Shown in pieces: positions 23,081-36,561 of a DNA stretch of 64,000 nucleotides. Source of the stretch: Anarhynchus alexandrinus (taxonomy: Eukaryota; Chordata; Aves; Charadriiformes; Charadriidae); contig VUYV01000075.1 of the NCBI GenBank assembly GCA_008711295.1, positions 606,177 through 670,176 of the forward strand, given 5' to 3'. The position numbers and the translations under genes are program-made. The notes beneath the pieces are model-generated. The model was given only the letters and a program-made list of their open reading frames with translations, did not search any database and was not told the origin of the DNA. The number at the start of each line of letters is the position of its first letter. The first letter of the stretch is position 1.

Positions 23081-26000
23081 TAAAAATAACCATAACAGCA
23101 CCAGTCACGCTAACTCATGAATGAGTTGGCTTTTCTCTTTATTTCTAACTCGGTTTGGACTTGCACCAACTTTGAATTCTTTATGGATAGAAGATACTTC
23201 TGATTAAAAGATACATCTTGATTTAAAGGACAGCTAGTGTGTTGTACACATAATACATGGCTACCAGGAGCGCTACTGATTGCTGATAATTTAATTCCTA
23301 TAACAGACTAGAGAAAGCTTATTACCTGGCAGCAAGTATTCAATCACTATTTTCTGAAATAAATAGCCTATCAGGCAGCTAACGATAAAAAAGCAAACAT
23401 GATGTCCTTAATTTTGTGTATTTTTAAATGTAATATACTGTGCTAACACAGACATCCTAAAAGCTGTCTCCCTGTTAATCCTTCTCAATGGCTTTTTCCT
23501 GTATTTGTGGCATGGTTTATTTAAGTAAATGGTATTGTTACGTTAATTTTAAAATCTGATGTATGGGTTAAATAAGATAGTATAATAGAACATGAAAAGC
23601 ACTAAAATACTGTCTTCTGTGTTACACTCATGAGGTTCATGGTTGGGTTTTAGTGTGCTGTGGAAGAAGTATTTTTAAATAAATAAGTGCAACCGATTGT
23701 GTATTTCCTTTCATTATCAGTGTTCTTGGAACCTTAGAAACAACTAGAGGAGCAAAGACTATAGAAACACACAGGCATCTGGGCCGGTGGGAACTAAATA
23801 CTGTAAAATAAAATAATTGTCCTTACCTCCCCAACAACCCAAAACCTCGTTTGCCTCCACAGGAAACTTGGTGTTGTAGTATGACAAAATGTAATAAATG
23901 GGTAAGTCATGAGGTGGATAATGGAAGTAAGAGAGGAGAATTTAATTCATTTAAATTAATTGATAAACCAAATGATAGCAAATTTAGAGAAAAGACATCA
24001 GTCCATTCAGTTATCTATCTTTTACTGATATAGAATCAAGTCTGGTGTGACATTGGTTGCAGATCAAATATAGAGCCAGCTGTGAATTTTCAATGTGATT
24101 TTTTGAAGAAACACATTTTTTTTTAACAATCAAAACATAATATTAAAAAAAAGTTTGGAACTGTTCGGTATGTTGTAAGTAAAAAATTGACATATTAAGG
24201 TATTTAGTTGGGGAATCACAACAGCCTGAATCAAAGCATTTTATTTGCCCAAGAGATGCAAGGCATTGTATTCCAGATTAGTTCAGCATGAACCTTTGTC
24301 TGCCTAAGACACCCCATGGAACCAGAGAAGCTGCTCTTTGGTGTAGCTCACACTCCTATACACTTCTTATTGAAGATGAGGTTTCCACAATATATCAATG
24401 CTGTTTATCATTGAATAAGCAATATGTTCAGCTGAAACATAGGATGAGTTAGTCCATAAGTCAGCCCAGGACTTCTTATTAAGGATTTAGAGGAAACAAA
24501 CTTTCCAATGAAAACCAGAATGGGTTTCAGTTTTGAATGTCCTAAATTCAATTCTAGGTGTTCTGACTTTGATAATGTATGGTATAAATTTCTCCCGCTG
24601 CAATATATGTCGCATGGAAATAGGCAAATTTTTCTTTATTATTCTTGAAATTACAGAAGTTGAAAACTAGGACTGAAATAAACTTCTAACATATTTATAT
24701 CCTGTTTAAAAAAAGCAATGAAAGAAAAGAGAGGAAAAAAATAGTGAAAATTGGCTTAAAGATGGGAGTATAGTGTTGGACAAAACTCACCTGCAGAGAT
24801 AATATGGGCAAGACAGTGGGGTGTTTCCTGGAGTTGTGGAGATTAAGGAATCTGTCCTCTTTTACCTCCACTTCCCTTTGCAAAACCTGTTTTGGCTATA
24901 TCCTGAATGTACTAATAAACACTAAAGTCAATCCGAGAATAAATCAGGTCATAGATTCTGCTTCCTCTTGAGTGTCCATCTGAAATGATTAGTTGCAGAA
25001 AAGTATATACATAAATATATATGTAACACTTTTGGAAGAAATGGCACAGCTGCTGCCAGCTATGCCCTCTGGCACTCCGAGAGGCAGAAGCTCCTCTTGG
25101 GTTTTGCAGTATGCTCTGAAGTGGAGCTGTGTTTTAATTGCTCCATCCATCCCTATTAAGGGACAGGCAGAAAAGGGAAAAAAAAAAAAAATCCAATGAG
25201 AAAACAGATATTGTATATACATTACACTAAATACCTGTGGTTAAAAGAATATTAGGGTTGCTAAATGAAGCACTGAAAAACCAGGAAATATTGTATTTAT
25301 GGCTCCTGGTGTAACCTTAATTTAGCTTCTGCAGCCAACAGCATTATGCTACAGTTCCAGAGACTCTTGCTTCACCTAATGAAGGACTGACTGGTGCTTC
25401 ATGACTGTTCTACTCTTCACGGGTGGTATGGAGTCCCAAGTCTTATTTATCATATAAAATACAAACCCTGTTCTAAGTACACGGTTATTAATTTCCTCAC
25501 GATTTTTCATTTAGCTCCTCTACTACATTCTGTTAATGGTACTCTTGGTACTCATCATTATAATATTCAATGTCTTCAAGAACATTCAATAATGCATTTC
25601 TGCAAAATCCTGGAATGTGGTGGATGATGGCTATTATTTGTTATACGTGTTCTTATGCTCACTATATTGTTTATGGGCAAAGAGGAAACACACTTTATAT
25701 ATAAAGCCAAGAATTTATTGTTGTCCTAACTAAAATCTTTACAATACGTTCCAAGAATCACTTATCCAAATTTAATTGCTTCAGAAAATAATATTTTCAT
25801 ACAGAAAGTCTCATTAATAGTAATATTATAGTTACAATTTTTATACACACACATAGTGTCTACCCCTTTTTCTGTTATTATGCTCATCCTTTCTCTACTC
25901 TTCTGGGTCCTAAGGTCAGTGGTTTCATTCTGCTGTTGAGGGTGCTGGGGTTGCAATGCAGACTTGTCAGCATGTAGAGTCCTTCACTGGGAGAAATATG

Positions 26001-29000
26001 ATGTTCATCTTGATGGTTTCTTCTTCCTCACTGTAGAATCTACTCGAGGTGTTTGGATTTTTTTAGATGCTTGCTAACACGTATATATGTATTTGCTCTT
26101 TCCTCATGGGTGTGCAGCTTTAAGTTACGTCCAAATTTACAATATATGGTACCCTTTTGGTATGCTAGATACTATGCCTTTATTCGCTGTTACACCTAAA
26201 CCCAGTTTTGTCCAGCCCCAGGTCTGCATTTCTTTAACTGACCGTTGGTGAGTTGCTTATAGCTGTGGGTCTGGAGTGCTAAGCCTGTGCCGCATTTCTT
26301 GTCACCCCACGGAGAGATTCCTCTACACCACATCCTCTCTCTCCACTTCCCCGCTCTCATACCAGGCTTGTATTTCTCTACGCTACATCATTATGAGTCA
26401 GAGTTGTAAAATCATGGAGGTACCATCCAAAGATAAATGAAAGTAAAACAAATTACCCAGAGATACCTGATAAATTAACAAAATTGGGATTAAAGATAAA
26501 CCAAGAAAAACAAAGTTGCCAGCAGGTCAAGAAAAGTCCAGGCAGAGCAAACTTGGCAAGCTTCAACGCTGAGGCCTTGCAAACTCAGTGCAAAGCTTAT
26601 AGCCTGCTACGAGCGATGGCAACACCAAATTACACGGCTTGCAATTGTAGTGTGCATCCTAGGAAACGGCTTAATTAGAAAGCAAATGCTACATTTCTTT
26701 ACAGAACACTTACCTGAACTCATTGAAGGTTGGTTTTTTTAAAACCTTAGGGTTCAAGGAGTGTTAATTGACTGAAAATACTTTTAGTTCCTAATTAGAT
26801 CATTACAATAGCACTATAAACAAAGGGAATGATGAACAGATACATGCTGAGTTAGGATGTTATGTCTAGTAGGAATGGACACATTCGAGAATTTTGGAGT
26901 TAGGTTGCAGCTCAGCTCAATGCCCAGAAATTCAGAGTGAGTTCCACTGGTATTGGCTGCTTTGAGCTGCTCTGGGGATGCAAAGCAGCCATAAACTTGA
27001 CTTAAATGGCCAGTAAAGTGGGTTTTACTACTGCTTTGTGTCACTAGATTGCTCCAAAGCAGCTGGAATATCCCATGAATCTGGCCCCAGATGTTTATGT
27101 GGAGCTTATTCAAACTATTCTAACCTCTTTGACTACAAAATCTGCTGGAAACCTCATGAGAATAAGCTCTCTCTCCTTCTTCTGCTCTCAACCAGAAACA
27201 CCAAAAGAACAGTCAGCCTTTCAGTTTCATCACACTTTTGATCTGGTAAAGAGTGAAAATGGAAAACAAACCTACCAAAACTTACCCGAGTGTTTCAGAA
27301 TTCCTTCTCACACATAATTTAATCCATTCTAAAAAGAATGTGTTTTGGTGGTGGTGACATCGCCTTATTTATACCTAAATTGATTACTCCTTTACTGTTC
27401 TTGAGACATATATTGCAGGGCTCATCTTCTAGCATGCGGTCTTATACCAAATCATTCTGATTTTCACTTGAGTTGCAAATAACTTCTGTGCTATAAATTC
27501 ATTTATCTATTCTGTTTTATTTCATTCTAGTTACTGTGTTATCTACTGCTATGTGCCAGCAGGTGGTCTCGTGTGGGATTCATTTCACGAGAGTTCAGGC
27601 ATCTGCAGCTGAGTTAGTAAGCTTTTCTTCTCTTTATAGGTGACGGTGCGAAAGATGATACTACAGCATCTCACTCATCTGGACACCTAATGTGTGAGTT
27701 TCAACCAATGTTGGAATTATTTTATAACAATTTTGAATGGAAATGTCATGTAAAAGTGCTTTCGCTGAAAGTTTACAGTACCTTCATTCATACTCAATAC
27801 AGACTCATAATAAGTTGGCCCACTCCAGTCAAGGAACATGCCTGTGGAGTAAAGTACTTCTTGGCATGAGTAAGATTCTCAGTCTGTCCCATTTGGTGCC
27901 AGCTCCAATCTGGGTCTGTACTGCTCTTATAATGAAATTCAGGTAGCAAGGAAGAGCTAGCTGATCCCTATTCTGCATAAGGTCACAGATGTCTGTGATG
28001 TTCAGGATAGTCTTTATCGTGACACCTATGTCATCTTTGGGACATTTCTCCCTACTAGAGGCAAGTCCAACTTTTCATAAGATATAAATAATGTGAAATT
28101 ATATAAAAATATTTCTGGCTTGAGTCACTTGAAGCACAGCCAAGCAAAACACTGGGGACTGCATTGGAAGGAACATCTTTTATTTTTGGCAGCACAGATG
28201 AGCTAGCTGACCTAATAGAAAATAACTATCTCTAATATCTTTGATTAAAATTCCTTAACTTCTGGCATACATTTATAAAAATGTTGAATTTCAAGTTTAC
28301 ACTTTACAACATCCTTGAAGAAAAGTCCTGCAAACACGACTTTTCTCTAAATTAGAGATGCACTAACGGATGGAGAAAAGACTGTCTTTTGTGGCCAAGA
28401 TGAAGGCTAAAGTAAATATTGATTAGAGAGAAGGATTTATACACCAATACTCAAAAGGAGTTAAACGGGAGTTTTCTTCAATGGGGATATTCAATCTAAT
28501 CCTCTTTTTATGCTGTGATTAGTTGTTACATTTTATTTAATGTGTTTTACAATAATAAGGTTTTTGTATAGGTCGCACAGCATTGCTTCTAAATATCTAC
28601 ATGAAAAGTATGACCTTAAAAAGGAGGCAGGAGGGACAGAATAGTGGAATTGTTAACAGATGAATAATTGGTTTTGAGAAATGTCAACAGAGCCTGCTTG
28701 TCTACACTACAGCCGTTCCAGCAGAGGTAAACAGAGGTAGTCTTTTGCTGCAATTCCATGTGCAACATTCAGAGGGATTCTTCTAATGACTCACATGCCT
28801 GAGATTACTTGGTCTACAGTGGGTTGGGGCCAAATCTGAATCCAGTAGCACACTGCGAGGTGACCAGGTTATTAGTCAAGGAATATGTTTATTTAAAATA
28901 AAGGTAGCTCCAAATTAGGTGACAGTTCGTTTCTCAGTCTGTCTGTTGGACCAGTAGCTAAGCCCACCAAATACAGAGAAAACCAGCAGCATGTTCATAT

Positions 29001-29013
29001 ACAGTTTTATGAA
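23081..29013. other. Long AT-rich non-coding stretch
   Basis: About 5.9 kb without a recognisable gene or interspersed repeat. An A14 run sits at 25178-25191. The largest open frame is 99 codons (26814-27113 minus) with no recognisable domain. Confidence 0.5.
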
Positions 29014-29090
29014 TACTTAGCACCCAGCTGACAATAGAAGGTTTAAGGGCACTCAGTATTTGAAAAATTGAATTTGGAGGACCTTGTTAT
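29014..29090 (+). repeat. Ancient interspersed repeat, copy 1
   Basis: The stretch begins TACTTAGCACCCAGCTGACA, includes AGAAGGTTTAAGGGC and ends TTGAAAAATTGAATTTGGAGG. It is nearly identical to 30487-30560. The pattern resembles an old amniote repeat with a TTAAGGGCACTCAGTA block; the name is not known to me. Strand is arbitrary. Confidence 0.7.
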
Positions 29091-30486
29091 GTGGAGGTAC
29101 TCAGCATCCCTGTACTGAAGACTTCCCTGTGTAAGTAGACAGGGTAGACAGAGGGTGGCAGAGGAAATGGAGTGGTCTGCACATGTTCACACAGAAGAAG
29201 GAGTGTTAGGACCCACAGTGTCCTTCATGCAGTCATTGCCTGATCCTGCAGTCCGCTCTGCTCTGTCTCTCAGACTGAACAGCTCAGCTTTTCTGCTCTG
29301 CAAAGTCCTTTTATGCAATAAACGTTTTACATATCCCTGAAACAATAACCCAGTAGGTCATCACTCTATTAGTATTGCATTGATTACTGTTTTATTGAGA
29401 AGCTGGACATAATTATTAGGACTTCTGGCCTATCTTATTACTTGAAGATTAACTTGTGACCTAAAATGAATCAGTCATGCTGCAAACTGCAGCCATCATC
29501 CTACCTAGCTGAAATACCTGTCATATGCTTTTTAGATGAGAGGTTTTATTTTAAAATAGGCGTGAGAAGAAATTGTTTAACACATGGCTTCAAAGGCTTC
29601 CAGTGCTCCCTGATAGCTTCCCCAAAGTGTCACTAATATCAGAGTTCAGAGAAAAGAGTCTAGGGTTACAGACTCAGTTGCTGGATCATGTCTTCATTTA
29701 CTGAATATCCTCACAGCTACTAGCCTGCTGTGCTCCATGCTTATGTTTGCTCACTCTCCTGTCATCACTGCCTGTTCAACTGCCCACCAGCAACCTCAGA
29801 CTCCTGCACTGTCCCACTTATCCCTCTCCTACATCTGCACTAGGCAAAGCAGAGATACTTTAAAAATCTCTTTTGACTATCAAATTAGGCTTTGAATCTC
29901 ATGAGAACTCCAGTTCCAAGATTACACATGTTTAATGTAAGGCCCCACTTGTAGGATGACACTTTCTAGAAAGCAGAAGTCAAACAGCACTGTGTGAGAG
30001 ATTTCCCTCACCCAGGACATGTGGGATATATGTCAGGACCATGACCCACATGTGTACTTTTATTTATATGCCTTCGTCCTATACAAGTGGGCGGATATGA
30101 CTAATCACACCCGTGTCTGTATACACAACAGCTGTCTGTATAGCAACAGGAGCATCCCATTATTTTTACATAGTACTCGATACAAGATCTTTCAATCTCT
30201 TCTGTACCTCTGTACCTCTGTTAGGGATTACAACTTGGTATGTACATGCAAAAAATTGACAGCTTTCATTGTGGTCACTGAGACTTTATGAGCTGTGCAA
30301 TAATTGCAAGCTACATACGTACTGAAGTTCTTGGAAATTATTTGGTTACCCACAAAAGTGTAGACTTTATCCTTTTTCCTTTTGCCTTTTCACCAAAATA
30401 TTTCTGTCTGAAGGCACTAGAGGATGGGTATTTTAACTGATATGAAGTGTGAGGTTTGCTTTTTTATTTCTACTTGATCACAGTCT
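29091..30486. other. Spacer between the two repeat copies
   Basis: No gene is recognised. A GCAATAAACG motif at about 29318 could be an old polyadenylation signal, but no transcript unit or LTR can be built around it. A 90-codon open frame at 30019-30291 has no recognisable domain. Confidence 0.45.
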
Positions 30487-30560
30487 TACTTAGCACCCAG
30501 CTGACAATAGAAGGTTTAAGGGCGTTCATTATTTGAAAAATTGAATTTGGAGGTCCCTTA
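30487..30560 (+). repeat. Ancient interspersed repeat, copy 2
   Basis: This copy matches 29014-29090 almost base for base over about 70 bases, differing mainly at CGTTCATT versus CACTCAGT and at the right end. It lies in the same orientation 1,473 bases away. The surrounding sequence does not match well, so either two insertions of one family or a small copied segment could explain it. Confidence 0.7.
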
Positions 30561-33020
30561 TATTGGGTTACATTAGCTGATGCAGTATAATAGTTCAGTT
30601 AGAGAAAACAGAGTTCAAAAAAGAATCCTATCCGTCTAGTCCTAGAGATAAGGTGCTATCTATTTCTGACGCATCTGCACTTTTGGATCTGCTTGCCGTT
30701 ATCTTCAATTAATTCGTTGATGCTTCTTGACGATTCATGCCCCAAGATCCTCTATTACTTTTGCATAACTACACTAGACACATAATGTTTTTCCTGGGAT
30801 GTTGCCTTTTTGCTTTTGAAAGACATCTCTTTGCTTGATGTTGGCAGTGTGAACTGTTTGATGGGGCAGCATTTATAAACATTATCCTTTAGAACTTGCA
30901 CATCTGGCTGAAACCAATAGTTCACCCCTCTAGTTCTTATAGAAGTGTTTCCAAAGCTAAAACTCTTTCACGGAGTTTCCAGTTTTCTGTTTCCTAGAAA
31001 AAAATGACTGAAAATCCTGGATATGACTGAAACATCTCTTATTCTATTTCTCCTTTTTCATCAATATTTATTATTTATCATTGTCTTCACAAAATTAGGC
31101 CAACTTATTGTCATATTTGGACATGACTTTAAAGTAGCACTGAATGTTAAAAAGAGAGGCATTATAAAACAAACCACATCTGAAACTATGTCTTTATGGT
31201 TTCTGGATTCAAAAAAAAGTGAAAGGAAAAATAAAGGTGGTCAGAATGGCTTTGGAAATAGGTTGAAGAGTCTGGATTATTAGGTACTTCTAGGTAAAAC
31301 AGACATATTTATATTTAGCTTGTGCTCCTTCTCCAAATAATCAAGCCACATCTTGTATTTAATTTGGACACGATCTGTATTTTTTAAAAGGAAACAAATG
31401 CAGTTGCATATAAATAAAGAGACATATCAGAAGACATATTCAGGTATATATGTAACTTTGCTCATTTTGGTAAGTAGACTGATTGTGCTGTGGGCAAATT
31501 TACACAAGTGTCTAGCAATATGTCTTAATACATTGGGAGCCGCTCTGTGAGTCACCCTGACTCCACACTGATGTCAAACCCACGTGCCCACCAGCTCTTT
31601 CCCACACATCTCCGTCAGCCCATTTTTGATGGAAAAAGAAGAGGGGTGGTTCAACCAAGAGAATGCCCATCGAAAAAACCAGACACATAGATAATGTGAG
31701 CATGGTATATTTTCTGCATAACAAGACTGAGCACTTACTCGCGCTTAATCATTTGATATCAGGCAGTTTATTCCCCATGGAGTGAAACAAGAGTGGTATC
31801 ACAGAGTCAGGAGAGCATAGATGTGTTTTGGCCCTGAGTTAAAGTCTTGAGCAACAAACAGAACTCAAGGGTTCTTGAGTTTTCCGTGGTTGTTATTATC
31901 ACAGCTATTCATTCAGAGGGTTACGGAAATCTGAGCTGCACCATCTTTTGGTATCCCCATACAGCACAGTTGTACTTCATACAGTTGTTTAAAGGATTCT
32001 GTTTGAGTTACAGTGAACCTCAAAATTTGCCACAGATAACGGACTGCTCATCCCCCAGGCACTCTGGGAATATCATTAGGGAACTGTCCAGCAAAAATGT
32101 CTCCCTTGAAGAGCGTTTTAGTGATGTGTCCCTCTCAGGGGTGTTACCTGCTGCAGAGAGGACAGGGCAGGGCTGCGAACTGGCCATAAGTGTGGCTGAG
32201 AGGGAGCGTGTAACTGCCTGCTGTGGGCTGCGTCTTCCCCTCTCTGACCGATCCTGCAACAAACATTTGTTCTTTAGGTCAAGTAATAAAGGTAGATTCA
32301 GTTCCTAAAGATGACTAAGATGGTAGTGGCTACAGGAGGAGAAACAAACCTCTCTTCCATTTAACTGACTAACGCAACCCTCCATCTGCCTGCAAAATGC
32401 TAAACCTGGGTGTCGATGCATGCTGGACTGGAAGTAGGAAAGATGGGCAGGCCATAAGCTTGGCCCTGAGCTCAAATATTCAAACTCCCTCTGTCTGTGA
32501 TTTCTTCTGGCCTTCCTTGGTCAGAGATTTCTCTCTTTGCTTTCAAAATCCTTTCATAACCTGGTAGGGAATGTTTTTTTGACAGGGGCCTACCTGTGTG
32601 TCTACCAAAATGTAAGAAGTTTGAAAAGAGACTACGGTATTTTTCAGTCTTAAATGCAGAGTTCTTTGCCAGCAGTAGGACATTTTGCTACAAAACATAT
32701 TTTCTTCCTTTCTTAGAGAGCAAGGATACCTATGTAGTGGAAAATGTCATTTTGTCCAAGCCTTCCTTAGATATCACTTTTACTCTTCCATTCTTTCACC
32801 ATTTTACTGCTTACTCTTTTTGACCCTGGCTGTGGTCCCCTACTCTATCACCTACAATGAGTCCCTTCATTAATATCCTCTTAGACACCTTGCGTGGATA
32901 CCTAGAGATGAGCAGCAGAGGTAGCTGAAGGAGTGCACAGGCAGTTCCGAGACAGAAGTGATATATGACAAAGTGTCTCCACTCTGCTTACGTAATTGTC
33001 TGGATCTTGATTTAAGTTTC
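30561..33020. other. Non-coding stretch
   Basis: No recognisable repeat. A 153-codon plus-strand open frame at 31847-32308 has no domain, signal or homolog I recognise, and is overlapped by an 80-codon minus-strand frame. Near its end, GATCCTGCAACAAACATTTG resembles the R/U5 edge of some avian LTRs, but no LTR body could be traced. Confidence 0.45.
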
Positions 33021-33230
33021 TCCTGCTGCCAGAAATGAATTATGCCACAGAATCTGTGTTCTTCCCGTTTGAACTCTGGGATGCCATTAGTGATGATTTG
33101 TGCCACATATCATTAAAATTATGCATGAAAAATATAAATGATCTGCAAAGCAATTACAAGCTTACAGTCTCAGACCGTTTTTGGCCACCTCAGGCTCTCT
33201 CTGTTTTGAATGAGAGTTGAACGTACATAA
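33021..33230. promoter_or_regulatory. Candidate conserved non-coding element
   Basis: High-complexity sequence without repeat features. It carries GAATTATGCC, GATGATTTGTGCC, CATTAAAATTATGCATG and CAAAGCAATTACAAGC, which contain homeodomain cores and a POU-like ATTATGCAT. Conservation could not be tested, so the regulatory call is an inference. Confidence 0.25.
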
Positions 33231-33296
33231 AAAAAAGCTGTCTTGGGTCCTTCAAGCTGCTTTCAGGATTTTTTTTTTTCTTCAAAAATAGGCAAG

Positions 33297-33362
33297 TGAT
33301 TTAGGAGCTTGGGTCTTATCTAAATGCCAAACAAATTTGGTACCCAAGCACCTTAGGAAATC
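33297..33362. repeat. Ancient amniote repeat with inverted halves
   Basis: AGTGATTTAGGAGCTTGGGTC at the left and TACCCAAGCACCTTAGGAAATC at the right form an imperfect inverted repeat of about 17 bases around a 24-base centre. The wording GACTTAGGAGC..AAGC and the following TCTGGGCC match an old, widespread amniote repeat with palindromic structure. Confidence 0.6.
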
Positions 33363-34559
33363 TGGGCCTGAGGGCACCTGAAGTTGAGTGTACTTCAAAT
33401 ATGTGACCCTTACTGGAAGTGGGAATAGCCCACACTTCCGAGCACTGCGAACCTGAACTGCTTATTGGTATGTTTTATTTCTATGATGTATTTAATTCAG
33501 TAGAAATGTGAATGCTAGCCCAGATTTGAACCAGGTAGGGTGTCGGCAGATATTATACAAATTTCCCCACACAAGATCTGCTAATGCATCTCAGTTTGAA
33601 TTTGTAGATCTGCCAAGTTTCACTCATTTGGAGAGAGGCTTCCTCATTTGGGATTAATTTTAAGACTCTTTTAAAAAGTGTCTCCACTTGTGATGAACAT
33701 TTTGCTGTGTGTGAATGAGATGTATAAAATATCATTCGAAAGGCCAAATTCATCTCTGGTGTAACTTCTGGGGAATTCCCACGATGCTTTGAAATCTTCC
33801 TCATTCAGATGATCACAGCTCAAGGAGCCCGAACACTCCTTCAATTTGATCCCTGTGCATTTTGCACAGAGTGCCAGTCATATTTTGGTTTTCTGATATG
33901 TTCATATGGAGTGAGAGATGAGGTAGTCACAGATCATTTTCATTTTAGCATAAACCAGGATGAAAACTGTACTGATGAAGTGAATGTGAAATACAGCTTA
34001 AGTATTCGTATGTAAGAATAATATACACTTTACAACATATATAAATACATATAGAACAGCAAAACTTCCCTTTTTTCTTTCTTCCTTTCTCCAAAATAAA
34101 CACATTAAGAAAGTAGCTAGTGAAAGAAGCTGCCGCTGGTGCAAACCTGTTATATATATTATAACTAAGACATCCACCTGCCTTTTTGAACGCAATAAAC
34201 GACCAGCAACAGAACCAAACAGAAAACAAAAATCCAAACCCAAGCCCCAAACAGTTCATGTTAGCTGATAATATCATTCAGGGCTAAAGATTCCTTTTGT
34301 CTTCTGTGTGATACTAAAAAACTCTCAAGCTGATAAAATCAGCAAGGACAGGGCAATTGTCATTGCTCATTTTATGACCTCGGGCATTGCTCCAGTGCCT
34401 CAGACTGCCTTGGCACCATTAGTCCCCAGACTGCTGCTGCTGATCTTAAAGAGGCTTTTGTTGGTAATCAGTACAGACTCTGGAATCCCAGGACACCACT
34501 GCTGGTTATGCTGAGCTAAAATCATAAGGAGTGCAAGCAATAACAAGCACCGAGGCCCA
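33363..34559. other. Non-coding stretch
   Basis: No repeat family is recognised. Two overlapping minus-strand open frames of 110 and 81 codons (33945-34277) lie in an AT-rich stretch and have no recognisable domain. Confidence 0.45.
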
Positions 34560-34720
34560 CGCTGACCCTTAGCAGCTGTTTATATGCAATCATAACTGAG
34601 CAAATGACTTTCCAAATGAAAGGGCATGTTTTTGGAACTGATAATAAATCAATCTTTAAAGAACGAGAAATACTTATTAGTTTTATTCTCTGCTAGGTTG
34701 TAAAAAAACCAAATAAGAAC
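34560..34720. promoter_or_regulatory. Candidate conserved non-coding element
   Basis: Contains TATATGCAATCATAAC, GAGCAAATGAC, CCAAATGAAAGGGCATG, GATAATAAATCAATC and TTATTAG. The density of POU-like and homeodomain-like cores and the lack of repeat features resemble enhancers. This is an inference from composition only. Confidence 0.22.
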
Positions 34721-35022
34721 CCCTGCCTTAGAGCCAGACGGCTTTCACATATATAAGGAGATTTAAAGGGGCTGCACATCAAAAGGGGGCATTTTTAATA
34801 GTGCTCACATGACAGAAGAACACTACTGCATTTCTGAAAGTGATACACTCCAGCTTAATGAAAGGTAACTTTCAGAAAACCAGCTAAATTCCTACCAAAT
34901 CTCTGGCAATTAGTAAAAATAAAACGTATAAATTCTTAACGGGGAAAAGGAATAATAAACAATGTAATTCCGATAGTGTGAATTTCAGTGTTGTGGATAA
35001 CGTGGTAAAGCTGTTCTTACTT

Positions 35023-35273
35023 CAAAAAGCGCGAAGGTAATTAATAACAGAAGAGATTTTTACAGATGCAGGCGAGAGAAGGCAGCAGCGCCCTGCGTGA
35101 AGGGGGAGAGGACACGCTGCTCCAGTACCACGAATGCCGTGCAGTCCCGTTCCTGTTCCTCTGGGAGCCTTGGTGGGAAGCCGGTGCCTGTGCCCGGCCC
35201 CGGCAGTACGGCTCCTGGGAGGCTCCACCACCTCCTTCCCTCGCCGATGTGCCAAGGGTGACGCTGGTGGGTG
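35023..35273. promoter_or_regulatory. Compact CpG cluster (orphan CpG-island-like)
   Basis: About 16 CpG dinucleotides fall in 250 bases, starting with GCGCG at 35030-35034, in a window that is otherwise strongly CpG-poor. The segment is clearly GC-rich (for example GTGCCCGGCCCCGGCAGTACGG). Open frames run on both strands (98 and 101 codons minus, 80 codons plus), as expected of GC-rich DNA. No coding gene begins nearby. Such isolated clusters often mark promoters of non-coding transcripts or distal elements; a recent GC-rich repeat insertion is the main alternative. Confidence 0.5.
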
Positions 35274-36561
35274 AGAAAGTGGGGGGACAGTCACCTGTGC
35301 CACCCTGATGATGGTCACCTATTCCTGCCAAGACCGTATATTTCATTGTACAAATGTGCAGAAGGAGCTACTTTTCTTCTCTCTCTCTCCCTCTGTACCG
35401 GCTCTGTAAATCAATGGAGTTGATGAGGAACAGGCAGGAGGCAGGATTCATCTGGCTGAATGAGGGGTTTACGTCTGAGCTGGCCAGCTTTTCTGAGAAC
35501 AGTTTGTCTCACCCTCGAGAAGATGACCTGTAAACCAGTTCAAATTAGGTGCACCACGGAAGTACAGTCCTTTCGCTGACCTCGGAGGGAGCTGCTGATG
35601 ACTGTTCCAGGTATAGAGGTCTGTATGGCAGACGTCTCAGGCTTCGGTGAAACAAACCCCCTCTAAGAGCCATCCTCATGTTTTCCTTTTGTTGGTTATG
35701 AATCCTGGGTCAAGAAAAGGTTGGGAATATTAGACCAAGATGAGCAATATCATGTTTGTAGCTGTGGTGTTGTTTTGAACTTTTGCAGAGGACTACCACA
35801 CCCCTCTGATGTTTTCTTCGTAACATACCGACTGCTGTGAGATTGGCACAACAATGTAATATTAATAGAAGAAATCTGGTTTGAATTCCCTTAAAGTCAA
35901 CGTTCTTGTAAATCTAATAAGTACTTGGATATTGACGTGCTAGTCACCATCTGCAGAATTTAAAAATCTGAAATTCATTTAAGTCTTATAATTAATAAAC
36001 AAAATTCCTCAGACTTAAAAATGTCAAGGACATCATTAGTTACACTATATTTTTATGGTGCTATCCCTCAAAGGATATTAAAGTGCTTCGGAAGTGGCCC
36101 GATCCCTTCCTAAATGCTGTAAGAGGAATGTTTTTTATCACCATTCCACAGAGAAGCTGAAGAAATTACTGTTATAGGCTAAACCTTGAAATGCGTGGCT
36201 GTTTGCTAAGGACCGTTCCCATGCTGACCGTAGGACATGAGAAGATGAGAGAGACACCATGGCAGCCCGTAGACTGCTACAAATGGTAGCCTAGTTGGTG
36301 GGTCCTCTGCCAGGGACAACCATGCATGGCCCACGCTGCACCTGAAATCAGCCTGGGTGCGCAAAAGCTGCATCAAGGATGGATTAGAAGGTGTTTTCTG
36401 AGGGTCATTTGTCAGAGTGGCCATGAAAGATGTGCTCACCTGAAGTGGCTGATGAGAAGAAGAGGTAAGGTGGAGGTAGGGAGCACCACTGGAGACTCTG
36501 GTGGAGTCAGCCAGGCGGGTGGGCACATTTGCTCTCTTCCTGGCACAATTTGCTATGGGCA
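35274..36561. other. Non-coding stretch
   Basis: A short CT-rich run lies at about 35377-35395. Overlapping open frames of 118 codons (minus) and 86 codons (plus) at 36206-36586 have no recognisable domain. Confidence 0.45.

Noticed and set aside
29300..29340. LTR end with GCAATAAACG
   Set aside because: Only a polyadenylation-like motif is present; no LTR body, borders or partner were found.
31847..32308. 153-codon plus-strand open frame
   Set aside because: No recognisable domain or repeat protein, a long frame on the opposite strand over the same bases, and no splice or promoter context. Chance frames of this size occur several times in the window.
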